64,000 nt of DNA from Bathynomus jamesi (GCA_023014485.1 JAJOZX010005777.1:226001-290000); one strand, 5' to 3'; shown: positions 10,575 through 20,963, counted from the stretch's first letter. Made by a program: numbers and translations. The notes: generated by a model from the letters alone, not told the origin.

Positions 10575-11201
10575 CATCCTATTCTGAACAACTCGATAAA
10601 TGCTCAAATTAAATATAAATTTGTAACTAATCTATTTTTAAAATAGTTTTAGGCCTGTAACTTATTTTATATTTTTGTTAATTGTATTATATATATATAT
10701 ATATATATATTTCAATTTTGGAGATCTTGGAAATGTACAGGTAAAGACTCGTTTTATGTCGTATCTTTCGAGTTCAATCTATGGTCAGGAAGGCAATTTT
10801 AGAATAGGTGTTTCTCATTCCTTCATACAATATTATATTTGTGACACATCTGCAGATTAACTTATCGTAGTCCTTGAAGGCAAAAGCTGAAGCCTCTTTT
10901 TTCTACTTAACAAACAATTCACCAAACAAATTTTATCATACAAAAGAATATTCGTGTTGGTCCCCTTCCACGCCTTTACCTGTATTCTAGTGACCATATT
11001 TTATGTCAGTTTGACCCAACACACACATATTAAATATAAATTGTATTTATTCTATTTTTAAAGTAAGTTTAGGCCTATCAAACAAAACAAGGCTCGATTT
11101 GGTGCTTTTCAGAGCAAATAGCTTGTATCTTCAATAACAAATCTGAATCATTTGGCCGGTAAAGTCGTTAAACAGATTACCCTTGGAGCCGCACACAAAA
11201 T

Positions 11202-11247
<46 letters not shown>

Positions 11248-11885
11248 TACATATACATATATATATAATATGTATATATATATATATCGCATGGCAAAGA
11301 TTTTTTCATTTTAAATTTATTTGCAGAATGGTCAGTGCAGAAAAATACAACAGAAAATGTTTTTCAAACCTGAAACCTTCACCGTCATATACACATCTGT
11401 AAGTGACCATATGGCCTAAATAAGACGTAATGGCATACCCACTTTTCGCAGAAAAATAAAATATTGTCAGGGATATAAACAAAGGGATCTCTGGACCACA
11501 AACTCGCTTCAAACAGCCAGGTTTTGGTTCTCAAATCCTAAATCAATATTTGTCGAACGATATGGTACATCACAGAAAAATAAAATTTGCAGCAGATGGT
11601 GACCAACGCATCAGAACAGACGCCCCACCCAGATGTAATGCGGGCAACCAATCACAGCACTGTATCCAGACCTCGGTGGGTTCCAAGCAAGCCTATAGCA
11701 TAGCTAAGCTCGCCCAAAATTCGTGCCCAGCTTTCGTGGAACACCCAATCACGGTTCTTTGGAAAGGGGGCAGGCTCTCGGGTTGTCCGAAAATGCTGGC
11801 CTAGGTTCTAATACCCGCCCAAAATCTCGCCGGTAGTCAATAGGGTGCCAAGGTTCGAGCTTGTGGGTTGGCCACATGCCCCCCT
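10508..11885. other. AT-rich Polinton interior, no gene recognised
   Basis: (TA)n tracts lie at about 10508-10570, 10688-10711 and 11202-11290. Short open frames here match nothing I recognise. Confidence 0.5.
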
Positions 11886-11918
11886 TATAAATGGTGAATT
11901 TCAATGCAGGAGTCAGTT
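11886..11918 (+). promoter_or_regulatory. TATA box plus initiator, RNA polymerase II type
   Basis: TATAAA at 11886-11891 is followed 29 bp later by TCAGTT, with the initiator A at 11915. This is the standard spacing for arthropod core promoters. An ATG in good context (ACCATGG) follows at 11947. A CCAATCACAG motif lies about 240 bp upstream. Confidence 0.45.
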
Positions 11919-11946
11919 TCTCGCAATTTATTGCACCATACAAACC

Positions 11947-12496
11947 ATGGATCAACTGTACGCTTCCCCGACCTGATTGGCGATGGTGACTTCTATGCAC
12001 AAGCTACACTCCTCCTCTTCAACGCAGTAGACCAGAATGAGCTATTTTCTACCCAGAATATCGCTGCAATTTGCAAGCAGCGGAAGAGCCTACAGGCAAT
12101 TCAAATGAGATGTAAGTGTTTATATTCTCCGGTTCATTCAGCGCTAATTACCATATAAATTGACAATCTAATGTCCTTTTGTTCTGAATTTTCTACAACG
12201 TAAAATTAGTCACATTGTTTTGTCTGTTTCTCGATAATTTAAAGATGATTTTTTCGCGTCTGTAATATAACCTGACCTAACCTAGCACAATTGAACCTAA
12301 CCGGGTCACATTTATATACATCGCTTCATTCAGTGTTAATTAGCTTATAAGTGCCACAACAAACGCGTTTTGAAATTAGTTTGTGCTTTATTCTCGGCCT
12401 AATATATAACGTTTCAATCGGAATTAACTTATAAAAGGCCACAATAGCGTTTTGCAAAACATTTTCAATTATTTTCTACATCTTCGCCGTTATTTC

Positions 12497-12533
<37 letters not shown>

Positions 12534-13134
12534 GTGTTTATATTTGTACATTTCTTGTACAGTTAGGTTTTTAGAAATATTAAAACTTAAGAAGTGCCTG
12601 CGTTTTGAAAAATAATTTTCTTATTTTTACTTATCTTATAGGACCGGGCGGAGTTAGACCATATTATAAACACTTGACGAAAGGAGAATGAATGAAGTGA
12701 TAGCCACCCCACCTAGCCTACCCAGCGAACCACAAGTCGTGGTATTGGCGCTGGACAGCGAGCGTCAGGCTGTAGAGGAAATAATGTAAGTGCTTTGAAG
12801 CTATATAGTGTTTTTACATTTCTTTTGGATTTTAAGATAATTCAGCACAGTAGGATTTTGCCAAATTGCAACAAGGGTGTTTTGAAAAACATGCTTAATC
12901 ATCGCCTGACTCATATATATATATATATATATATAGTAGACAATACTTTAGCCGCATTCATTTTCATGCATCTATTTTAATTACAGGACGAGACGGAGCT
13001 AGACATATTATAAACACTTTTGACGAAGGGTGATAAATGAAGTGGTAGCCACCCCACCTAGCCTACCCAGCGAACCAGAAGTCGTGTTATTGACACATCC
13101 GGTCAAGCGAGTGCGTGGTCATCGATGAGATTAT
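11947..13134 (+). other. exon-like modules of an unrecognised spliced gene
   Basis: Three blocks look like exons. Block 1 (to 12111) contains an open stretch, RFPDLIGDGDFYAQATLLLF. Blocks 2 (12642-12785) and 3 (12987-13134) are near-duplicates with AG acceptors in front. All three end in AT immediately followed by GTAAGT or GTAAGC donor sites. Blocks 2 and 3 share TATTATAAACACTT and GCCACCCCACCTAGCCTACC. Block 2 has an open frame starting at its internal ATG (MNEVIATPPSLPSEPQVVVL). The first ATG frame of block 1 stops after 9 codons, so a frameshift or a different start is needed. I do not recognise the protein. It is not a standard Polinton gene. Confidence 0.35.
12642..13134 (+). repeat. 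tandemly duplicated exon-like unit
   Basis: The block at 12642-12785 is repeated at 12987-13134, about 345 bp downstream. The duplicated unit includes intron sequence: both copies are preceded by a (TA)n run and a Y-rich acceptor and followed by GTAAGY. The two differ by point changes and small indels. Confidence 0.75.
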
Positions 13135-13321
13135 GTAAGCATTTTTTTTAGGTTAAGAACAAAACGTAATATATTTTCATTTTATTAAACAGTAGAAAAA
13201 CGTACAAAAAGGTCAGCGCCCAATTCTTAATGGATACAATTGTATACACAATATAGATCTTACACATTACAGGGGGGTACTAACATATGGGAACCTTTTT
13301 TATCTGTCTGCACACATATTA

Positions 13322-13727
13322 TCATTCAGCTGTGTCGCACAAATCGAATTTTAAAAAATTCATAAATCCCTTCCCACGCGACATATGCATGAGAAACAAA
13401 ATACAATACATTCCACATGTTTCAGTATAATATCCTTGAAGGCGATAAGGATTCCAAATAACCTCAGGCACACGTAATCGCGCGATAAACTACAATTGTC
13501 GAGTCATGCCATGGGAGAAACCGAGTGAATCGAAATAGTACATTTCCTTATTTTAAAATAGATTGCAAACCAATGAATACCCTCACCCCCCGCAATGTCG
13601 GTGTTAACGATTGCCCCGTACCAGTTTCTGAAGTATCCAGCTTCAGTTCATTCTTTGCAAAAACCCCGATAAATTTGGAACGCGCGAAAGTCATTCTCAT
13701 CACTCTCTGGAGTGTATTTGCATCCAT
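13322..13727 (-). pseudogene. PRO: Polinton cysteine protease (adenain-like), frameshifted
   Basis: This small cysteine protease is related to adenovirus adenain and expected to process virion proteins. In one frame it starts MDANTLQRVM ... KFIGVFAKNEL. A shifted frame carries the catalytic His block GIHWFAIY, followed by YFDSLGFSHG. A further frame has QGYYTETCGMYCI with the catalytic Cys. The H-W, F-D-S and C-G-x-Y-C pattern and order are those of Polinton proteases, and the length (about 135 aa) is right. It begins one base after the stop of the major capsid gene. The frame changes make it a pseudogene. Confidence 0.8.
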
Positions 13728-13728
13728 T

Positions 13729-15018
13729 TTAAAAATCTGTCGTGACGTTCCTAAATCTATCTACTTCTATTAGGGCCTGTGATTCTAGATACACGAGTGC
13801 ACTTATAGGCGTATCTATAGGTTTGGCAAACTCCAATCTCACTGAGACGGTGCCAGTCTGCTGGGCGTTTAAATGCGTATTTACGCCAACAGTTAGTCAG
13901 GTGTAATGTCGAATGAGTAAATATTAAACTGTTCCAAAATTCTTTCTGAGTTATCCCGAAACCGAGCTCATCACAAGCACCTGTATTGAGCCAAACTACT
14001 ATAAGCTCTCGCGCAGAGCGGGAATACCCCAGCAGTTGTTGAGTAATCCATATCCATTACCCCACCCAGAGCGATATCATTTACGAATAGTAATATTTTT
14101 AAGCCCGAAATTCTCGAATTTTAAGGCACTCTTTATAATTTCCATTCGTCGAGGCGTGGTCTTGCATTCCAATTAAAATCCTTTTAGGTAGGACTCCAAG
14201 AGCAATGTTTTCTATCTGTTTCGATGCCAGCCCTGCGGGGACCGTGCACAGTTTGATCTGTACCCTGTTAATTGGATATTTCACTGTGGCGTGTACCAAT
14301 TCTTTCTCAATTTCTATTTGTTTCGGGGAACTTAATTTCACTCGGCGTATACGCAAATACGTTTCCATGATGTGTATCACAACGGGCTTCGCGCCGCCTT
14401 CTTGGTCAGCCCCCAGATTTATGCAGATCTCAGGGCTCGTGCGGGTAAGCTTCAATTTCATATCTACCCCATTCATAAGCAACTTCTGGAAAGTAAAGTC
14501 TGTATGCAGGACGTCCAAAACACTCGTATATTTTTTTTTAGAATTTTTAAATTTATCCTTTATTCCATCTTCATCTTTAGTGTGGTAATACCCCTCGGCG
14601 GTTAAAAAGGTGTCCTTCGCTTCTTTTGAAAAGTTGAGGAATTTCCAGATACGATCGTAGGTGGTAGTACCCCGTGCCTGCCGAGATGTTAGTCTGATTT
14701 AAATATACGTCACACTGACTGAATATGGAGTGCAAAAAGTTGATTTCAGGGTAGGCAGCATAACTATCATCGCAATCCGTTCCGTCAGAATGGGCAATGC
14801 GTAGTTTAGCATACACGTGTATGCAACTCGGGTCTAAAAAGTAAGGGCCTGAGCTGGGTATCACTAATTCTATAGGGGCACTGGGTGAACTAATTGTGTT
14901 TAACGGGTTAATTGTAATAAAGTCACTATTTTCAATAGACCTGAGTAGGGGGCATATCGAAGAGGGACAGTTCCGATTTACAACATTGTGAACTACACGG
15001 ATGAATGAAACGTGCCAT
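13729..15018 (-). pseudogene. MCP: Polinton major capsid protein (double jelly roll), frameshifted
   Basis: The start (15018) reads MARFIHPCSSQCCKSELSLF, followed by the family signature MPPTQ. The next frame holds SIENSDFITINPL. A large open piece (14864-14577) has YFLDPSCIHVYAKL and NFLHSIFSQCDVYLN. The following piece (14518-14099) has the LLMNGVDMKLKLTR block. The C-terminus, again in a shifted frame, ends in LVYLESQALIEVDRFRNV, with its stop at 13729. At least three frame changes separate these pieces. Total length, about 430 codons, fits Polinton capsid proteins. Role by family: it forms the icosahedral shell of the predicted virion. Confidence 0.85.
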
Positions 15019-15099
15019 GACGAGTCAGAAATAGTGCCACCTTCCTCGACGAGTATTAGTCAATCTATGATTCGTGAGAGTAGCGTCCTCAGCTTATTA

Positions 15100-15405
15100 T
15101 CAGTTAAAAAAAGTATCAGCCATAGGTTTCATACGCTTTGAACACTTCTTTTTTGGTTCCCTTTTACGTTTAGCGCCACGTGATGGTAACCCCTTCTTCC
15201 TAACAGTTCTCTTCTTCTTTCCACCACGTGATGGTAACCCCTTCTTCCTAAGTTCTCTTCTTTCCACCACGTGTTGGTAACCCCTTCTTCAACAGTGGGA
15301 CAGCGGTGCGTAGTATGGATGAAAAATGGATGAAAAAATGGACCCAAGTCCACTACCCCGCTAGTATCTCACCCCTCGGTATACCGTGAAAGGCTTTCTG
15401 GCCAT
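15100..15405 (-). pseudogene. small basic Polinton protein with KKGLPxRG repeats, broken
   Basis: It begins MARKPFTVYRGVRY, and a TAG stop falls where related small proteins have Gln, followed by RGSGLGSIFS. Downstream is ILRTAVPLLKKGLPTRGGKK, then further copies of KKGLPSRGGKK and KKGLPSRGAKRKREPKKK, ending PMADTFFN. The DNA shows three tandem copies of CCACGTGATGGTAACCCCTT at 15176-15291. This YRG-x-x-Q-RGxGLG followed by a P-L-x-KG arrangement recurs in a short gene next to the capsid genes of Polintons. Its strongly basic repeats suggest nucleic-acid or membrane interaction, but the function is not established. Start and stop overlap neighbours (TAATG at 15403-15407). Confidence 0.6.
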
Positions 15406-16267
15406 TATAACTCAGTGCGTCGAAAGTGTAGCTTCACTGTTAAGCTCCCGTCACCGAATGGGAAATTTTTGCCCTCAATCATTTTTATATATATTGAGAT
15501 ATTAGTTATTAGATTTGTTGCGACAGTCACATAATGGGGTAGGTCATATGTAATACTCAAGCTCCTTCCTCTATGGTTGGGGATGTGCGCTACGCGTAGC
15601 AGGCGTGCCTGGGTATCCCCAACAAACTGGTGTTCCGCTATATTGCTGCAAATATAACAAGTCTGGAGGCTGAGAGCTTACATCCAATTTCTCCATCTTC
15701 AGCTGATACACTAAGATGGACAAGTCATCCGGTACCTCGTGAAAGGTGTCTTTGGAAGGCTGCTCGATAACGCCCCTCGGTTATAATTTTGAACTCTTCC
15801 GTCTTTAAGATTTCTGTTAGCCTTTGATTTTAGCATCAGAGTATGTGCAGGGCTTTTTTGTTTACGCTTTCATATATTAAATCATTCGTAAGGGGTGAGT
15901 TTTTTAAACACATGTTTAAGTCTCTCACAACATCCTCAACCGAACCATAACGACCCGGTCCTAGTGTCATTGTTGTACTGAAAAACTGCAACCTTAGTCA
16001 GGGCGATACGTATAGTTTCATCCCGAGTTAACCCGGCTTTTGCACACTCACCACAGTTTCTAAGAATCGTAAAAACGGCATCTTTATAATTAATCTATTT
16101 AAAAAGACAGTGTCCAGCTGAATTTCACATATCCCCACCTCATACGAATCACGACCCAACTCAATGGGCCCATGGAGTTCTGTTACAAAGTTGGCCAGTG
16201 TGTTGTTAGGGTGTACAGACAGGGATGAGGAGGACGGGAGTGTGACGTAGAAATGGTTGGGTGTCAT
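15405..16267 (-). pseudogene. mCP: Polinton minor capsid (penton-like) protein, frameshifted
   Basis: The N-terminal 79 residues (16267-16028) follow the conserved pattern of the Polinton minor capsid protein: HFYVTLPSSSSL, then PNNTLANFVTELHGPIEL and YEVGICEIQLDTV. After this the frame is lost. The extreme C-terminus is visible in another frame as FPFGDGSLTVKLHFRRTEL, with its stop at 15405-15407. The 860-bp length fits a protein of about 285 aa. It lies directly after integrase (9 bp) and overlaps the next start. By family it is the single-jelly-roll penton at the capsid vertices. Assignment as penton rather than another minor protein is from memory of the family. Confidence 0.72.
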
Positions 16268-16509
16268 GTTGCATACTATTTAAGCTTCATTACTGCATCG
16301 GCTTTTATATAGGTATTGAAGCTTTCTGGGTAACCTAGCCACTTCACCAGGTACATTTTTCTCTTTCCTGTACCTTTAAACACATTTTTTCCTAAATGCC
16401 ACTTTCTGCAATTCCTCGCGGTAAAAGCCTCCCGAGATCTCTTCTCCATTCAAATCTTCAACGTAATACATCATTATCTCACCTTTAGGCATCATAGCTC
16501 TAACTTTAA

Positions 16510-17839
16510 CCCTAGCTAGGCATCGCTCTCTTGCAGTAACACTATAGGCATTGCTGGGTATCCTGTACCCACTCCAGGAAAAAACAAAACAAAGCATGTT
16601 TTCATCAAAATTTATTTACCAAAATAAGTACACCCATAAATGAAGCTTTCCTCTAAATATTGTAACACTTACGTAAATGAATGAAAAGAAATATGGTGAA
16701 AACTTTGAATTTAAAAAAAATGTAAAAATGTTATCTTGAAAAAAACACTACTTTACTCAACAGTTTATATAAAAAAAAAATGTAAGAGCTAGGATGCTTA
16801 TGACGTTTGCATATTGTAGGATGGAGGTGTCCCATTATCCCAGTAAGAGATCAGGCTGCTAGCACTCTTGGTATCTGTAAACCAAAACAGTAAAGTTTTA
16901 GTAAAATTTTTGTGTAAAAATGAAGAATTTTGATTCAGGGTCAATTGTAACCCACAAAATGCAACTGTATATCTGTACTGTATTATATTATGTGATCTAT
17001 AGGTTATATATAGGCTATATATAATATACATATGTAGGTACTAACATATAATACAGCACATTATAATTACCATCATTTACTGGCAATCCAGACAGACAAG
17101 TACAACATGCTCAAGACAGATGTGCTTTTTGCACACGGAGCACAGTTTCTTGGTCTTCCTGTCTCTTTTTACATCACAAATGGAGCATCTCCTCGCCGGT
17201 ACATCGGTGGGCATCACTGCAACCCTTGCAGGAGGATCGACTCGTAATGGATGTAATGATGGAAGTCAAGCTCCTTGAAAGTCCTGGAGAGGAGAGCCGC
17301 TGTGCCGCCCAAGGTTTTACTAATGCCTCAGCCAGGGTCTTCATGAACACTCGTCGATTTATGCCCTCCTGCTTGATGCTTGCATGAATTATCCATGCAT
17401 TTATGGTGGAAGCATTCAACATTCCAAAAAACACAAATTCATCACTATCATACATCACTTCAGGTTTCACGTCATCAACATCCTCGTCACTAGATACATC
17501 CAAAGTACTATATAATTCCTCAAGCATGTCATCTTCTGTCAAAGCACATTTCTTACTCAAAGCACGTCTTTTACTCATGATGCAAAGTACCTGCAAAAAC
17601 ACACGAAATTTACATCAAATGTAAAAAAAATAACACTAATAGCATCGCTGGGTACAAATCACCCAGTATAGTCTAAAAAACAGAAAAAAAAGAAGACACA
17701 CGCGCATTCACCCATCACCAAGTTTCGACAAACACTGAAGCTACTGAGAGGGAGAACCTCCAACGTTGCCAATTTGGGTGGTGGCCGACGATGTTGCTAA
17801 TTCTCTGGGTGTGGTGTACCCAACGATGCCTATCTAGGG
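16510..17839 (-). mobile_element. internally deleted piggyBac element in the integrase gene
   Basis: The ends are CCCTAGCTAGGCATCG (from 16510) and, on the other strand, CCCTAGATAGGCATCG (ending 17839). They are flanked by TTAA at 16506-16509 and 17840-17843. CCCTAG termini and a TTAA duplication define piggyBac. Subterminal copies of ATAGGCATTGCTGGGTA occur near 16543-16561 and near the right end. At 1330 bp it keeps only both ends of the transposase gene. Confidence 0.93.
17077..17578 (-). pseudogene. piggyBac transposase, N- and C-terminal ends only
   Basis: From ATG at 17578 (MSKRRALSKK) comes a short acidic N-terminal region, DDMLEELYSTLDVSSDED. It is joined directly to the C-terminal part of a piggyBac transposase, MLNASTINAWIIH ... 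INRRVFMKTLAEALVKPW. In another frame the Cys-rich zinc-binding tail appears: CSICDVKR, KKLCSVCKKHICLEH, CLDC. The DDD catalytic core is missing. A TTTTGCAG acceptor-like site sits just before the start codon. The join of the two ends looks like an abortive-repair internal deletion. Confidence 0.85.
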
Positions 17840-18637
17840 TTAAAAATCTCGCGTGTCCATCCTTGCTCAAAACCTTTCGCGAATTTATTTCCCGAACGTG
17901 TCTTACATAGTCATTGATTTTGAAACGCACAGAGGGTGGTGGTGGTAGCGGCACTCCATCTCTTCTCGGGCGCTTGCCTCTTTCTAAAACATCGTTAGGC
18001 GTTGTACCGATCGTACGATGGTGTGAGCGGTTGTAGGATGAAGCCAATGAATCGAGAACGTTTATATATCTGTATGTGTTTTTGTGTAAAATATCGGTGC
18101 ATGCGTTCCTTTATGGTACGTTGAACTCTTTCAGCTAAAGAAGCCTTATATATAGAATTAGAAGCGTAATAGCTGATATTAAACTGACAGCATGTTCTGA
18201 AAAGCTCGTCCTATAAATTCTTTTCCCATATCCGTACAAAAATAGCCAGGAATCCTGTTTTCTTTCAACATCAGCGTTTTGGCCGGTTTAGCAACTGTTT
18301 CAGGCGATTTATTTTTCAGGGGAATTAGCCACAGGTATCTAGAGAATACATCTATTATGAATAGGATGTAACGGTAGCCATCGTTGTACACTGAATATCT
18401 TTGCATGTCTGTTAAATCTGCCTGCCAAATAGTCAATCGAGGCGGCTGTTGTCTTGGCTGTTTTAAACCTTTTTCTCACCGGTTTATGAAGTGTATAAGC
18501 ATCCTGGCCGCGTAAAAATCTCTCATCTTTTTTTCCTTACACCATAAACCTCTGTACAATCTATTAACGCCACCATAGGATGCAGGGTTAGAAATGTCAT
18601 AATAGTGCTTACTTAATACGTTAGCCATTTGCGTATT

Positions 18638-19328
18638 TTAGAGGCACGTGGATAAGGTTGGCCGTCTATTCTCTTCTTTCTCCTCTTCAGAGACTGCAGC
18701 TGCTGGGGGCGAAGGTGTACTCAGTTGTGACACGTGCGGTGCATGTTCCAAGTCTTTTAACCTATTCAGATTACCTATCAATGTTTTGGGGACATTTATT
18801 TGTTGTAGTCTTGCTTTAATATGCCTCCATCCTGTTGTTGATGGCCTATCCCACTTTCTCACCAGATCATGAACAATATCAACGATATTGGAGCCTTGTA
18901 CCCTTGTTCCTTCAACAATGACCTCGCTGTATTGGTCCACTGCATGATGGGGTCCTCAATAGATTATAAAGACTTAGCCCTTTATTCTTCAATGTATGGG
19001 GGAGGCTGTTTTTTAGCACATGTTCGATGTGCTGTGTTCCGCTACTCTTTGCTTGCTCAGCCCATGTGTCGCTATGCTCAGCGCTACTCGAGCTGTGCCT
19101 CACGGGGAGCTCTGTAGGATGCTTATAATCTTCGTACTCATGAAGAAATTTCTGCAAAGCCTCTTGATACAAGATCCTTTTCTCATCAGGTGCCTTTTCA
19201 CTGTTTAATAAGGTTAGCAACTCACTTTCCATTCTTTTAAGCCTACTTTTACGGGGCTCTAGAACCGCGTCTGGACTCCTTTGTAATGAAGCGTACACCT
19301 CGTGCGGGATCACAACCACCTTCTTCAT
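18638..19328 (-). pseudogene. conserved Polinton protein of unknown role, one frameshift
   Basis: The first frame (19328-18912) starts MKKVVVIPHEVYASLQRSPD and has a charged helical region, DEKRILYQEALQKFLHEYED. The second frame (to 18638) carries GSNIVDIVHDLVRKW ... GWRHIKARLQQINVPKTLIG. The two frames overlap around 18912-18940, where a single indel explains the break. This N-terminal helix plus C-terminal SNIVD...NVP pattern recurs between ATPase and integrase in Polintons, but I cannot assign a function. The start overlaps the stop of the upstream gene (TAATG). Confidence 0.6.
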
Positions 19329-19651
19329 TATATTAATCTAGTCAGTAAAGGTCCCAAAATTGAAAATAAGATGGGGAGGAAAGAACCGCCTCTTTTTACA
19401 ATAATACACTTTTTCTTACCCACAGTCTGCCTTTTATGGGCGAGCGTCCGTATTATGTTCTTGTAACGACGTAAGCGAGACTTCTGAGAGGATTTCATTG
19501 GAACATTACATTTTATAACATTAAGGCAGATTTCACAGATGCATTTTAAAAAGTCAGAGTCGATATTTTTAACAAACATCTGCTGCAATGCTCGAGGCAG
19601 TCGTTGATAGATTTTTATTAATTCGCGGTATTTCTTTAGCCTATTCGTCAT
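19328..19651 (-). CDS. small basic conserved Polinton protein, intact
   Basis: An intact frame of 107 aa. The N-terminal half is basic and helical (LKKYRELIKIYQRLPRALQQM). The middle is ECICEICLNVIKCNVPM-like, with Cys residues. It continues RLRRYKNIIRTLAHKRQTVGKKK and ends in a hydrophobic tail, GGSFLPILFSILGPLL. A short protein with this layout, ending in GGFL-type hydrophobic residues, is a regular Polinton neighbour of the ATPase. A virion or membrane role is plausible but unproven. It overlaps the ATPase stop by four bases (ATGA at 19648-19651) and the next gene by TAATG. Confidence 0.65.
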   Translation of the reverse strand: MTNRLKKYRELIKIYQRLPRALQQMFVKNIDSDFLKCICEICLNVIKCNVPMKSSQKSRLRRYKNIIRTLAHKRQTVGKKKCIIVKRGGSFLPILFSILGPLLTRLI

Positions 19652-20286
19652 TCTGGAATATACACGGTTTCAGGTTCGTTTGGAAATATATTCGTTCTTA
19701 GAAGCACCCTAAACGTGTTTCGCGGGTGAAGGTCACAAAGCAAATATCCATAACGTTGCTTTGTGACCTCTTTATAAACCTCCAAAAACTCCTTACGCTG
19801 ATTCGGGAATATTTGACTGGCTAATACCCTAATTCGTGACACATCTCTACGTTGCGCGAATAATACTAGATATTGCATATTTAACAACACATCGCGCATG
19901 TATCTATTTTTGAAAAATAGATTCTAATTGATGAAGACCACGCGTATGTTAAGGTGGTGGGAGAACACTGTAAATGTCTCAGCAGACGTTTTATCCATCT
20001 CCAACATGAGGTCGTCAATTACGATGACTGCATGTTCATTTCCCTTTAGCGAATTAACGTCATAGATCCCCTTGTGGAACAAAACATAGTCTTGGTACTC
20101 GTTGAACACTGATTGGTATGTCGAATAGCACCATATAACTTTATGCACAAATTTTGAGAACATTTCCCCCTTTTCTTTAATGATCTTAAGCATAAACACC
20201 GTTTTATCACAACCTGTCGGTCCAGATATAATACATGTGGATGGGCTCGTGAATCTGAATTTTTCTACAGATTCCATTTCTAACAC
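19648..20286 (-). pseudogene. ATP: Polinton packaging ATPase (FtsK-HerA type), one frameshift
   Basis: Predicted DNA-packaging ATPase. The first frame (20286-19924) has a Walker A region ISGPTGCDKTVFML and Walker B VIVIDDLMLEM. The second frame (19899-19648) has the conserved C-terminal part: RDVLLNMQYLVLFAQRRD, YGYLLCDLHPRNT and LLRTNIFPNE. A shift near 19910 separates them. In the Walker A loop the residue before Lys is Asp, where a Gly is expected, which should weaken nucleotide binding. About 210 codons in all, a normal family length. It is transcribed away from the plus-strand genes starting at 20373. Confidence 0.82.
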
Positions 20287-20372
20287 GTCACACCACTAAG
20301 TGGGTCATTTACAGAATATTACAAATAACGAGTGCTGCTCCTTATATTTTGTTTTCTTCCGCAGAACCGTGA
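20287..20372. promoter_or_regulatory. short divergent intergenic region of the Polinton
   Basis: Only 86 bp separate the ATPase start (minus) from the first plus-strand ORF, so any promoters for the two arms must overlap or lie inside genes. A pyrimidine tract ending TTCCGCAG (about 20355-20364) just before the plus-strand ATG looks like a splice acceptor. No clear TATA box was found. Confidence 0.35.
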
Positions 20373-20963
20373 ATGATGACGATGTACAGCCCCCCCATCA
20401 TCGATATCACGGATGAACCCGTTGACCGTGCATCTACAATGCCCATGCCCTCCGATGAACCCTCACCAGCGACACCTGTTGCACGTTCAAAGCGGAGACA
20501 TGATGAAGAGCCCTCCACGTCAGGTACAAAGCGCGTCAGGAATGCACCGGTTGTTAGACCACCAGTAGTAGAGCCCCAGCCCTCTACGTCTTACGCAACA
20601 ACCCACACAGTAGAGCATTCCGCCAATATACCCCCTTGTTCATCCTCCACATCTGCACTCCGTTCTGTTGAGTCTACAGTAATAGGACCCCAACCCTCTA
20701 CGTCTTACGCAACAACCCCCACAGTAGAGCATTCCGCCAATATACCCCCTTATTCATCCTCCACAGCTGCTCCCCGTTCTGTTGAGGAGGGTATAACATT
20801 CGAGTTGGTGCGCACCGCAACCCCTACCCCAGCCTTGCCTAAAAATCGGTATATAGTCAGGGTTGATTCTAGATCCATGTATAGCAACGGTATTGAACAC
20901 GGCCTACGTCGCGTTGTAGAGCGTATTGTAGAGTTTGCCCTTCAGAACCGCGACGAGCGTTAA
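20373..20963 (+). CDS. Ser/Thr/Pro-rich Polinton protein with internal repeat
   Basis: An intact frame of 196 aa. The first two thirds are low-complexity and probably disordered, with basic clusters (RSKRRHDEEPSTSGTKR) that could be nuclear signals. A unit of about 38 residues, PQPSTSYATT...EHSANIPP.SSST, occurs twice in tandem. The last 60 residues look folded (RYIVRVDSRSMYSNGIEHGL ... VERIVEFALQN). It precedes the polymerase on the same strand. I do not recognise the family. It may be an upstream extension of the polymerase or a separate accessory protein. Confidence 0.55.
   Translation: MMTMYSPPIIDITDEPVDRASTMPMPSDEPSPATPVARSKRRHDEEPSTSGTKRVRNAPVVRPPVVEPQPSTSYATTHTVEHSANIPPCSSSTSALRSVESTVIGPQPSTSYATTPTVEHSANIPPYSSSTAAPRSVEEGITFELVRTATPTPALPKNRYIVRVDSRSMYSNGIEHGLRRVVERIVEFALQNRDER

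Larger units (their letters stand above)
16276..18628 (-). pseudogene. INT: Polinton integrase, split by a piggyBac and frameshifted
   Basis: This retroviral-type integrase inserts the element. The N-terminal part (from 18628) carries KHYYDISNPASYGGVNRLYR. The core (18436-18179) has IWQADLTDM (first Asp), YILFIIDVFSRYLW and YFCTDMGKEF (second Asp). After a shift, LAERVQRTIKERM carries the Glu. SYNRSHHRTIGTTPNDV and FKINDYVRHVRE follow (about 18047-17870). The gene is then interrupted at TTAA by a 1330-bp piggyBac (16510-17839). It resumes with KVRAMMPKGEIM ... GGFYREELQKV and ends in a chromodomain-like tail, MYLVKWLGYPESFN. The reading frame on the two sides of the piggyBac agrees across a single TTAA. 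Independent frameshifts exist elsewhere. Confidence 0.88.
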
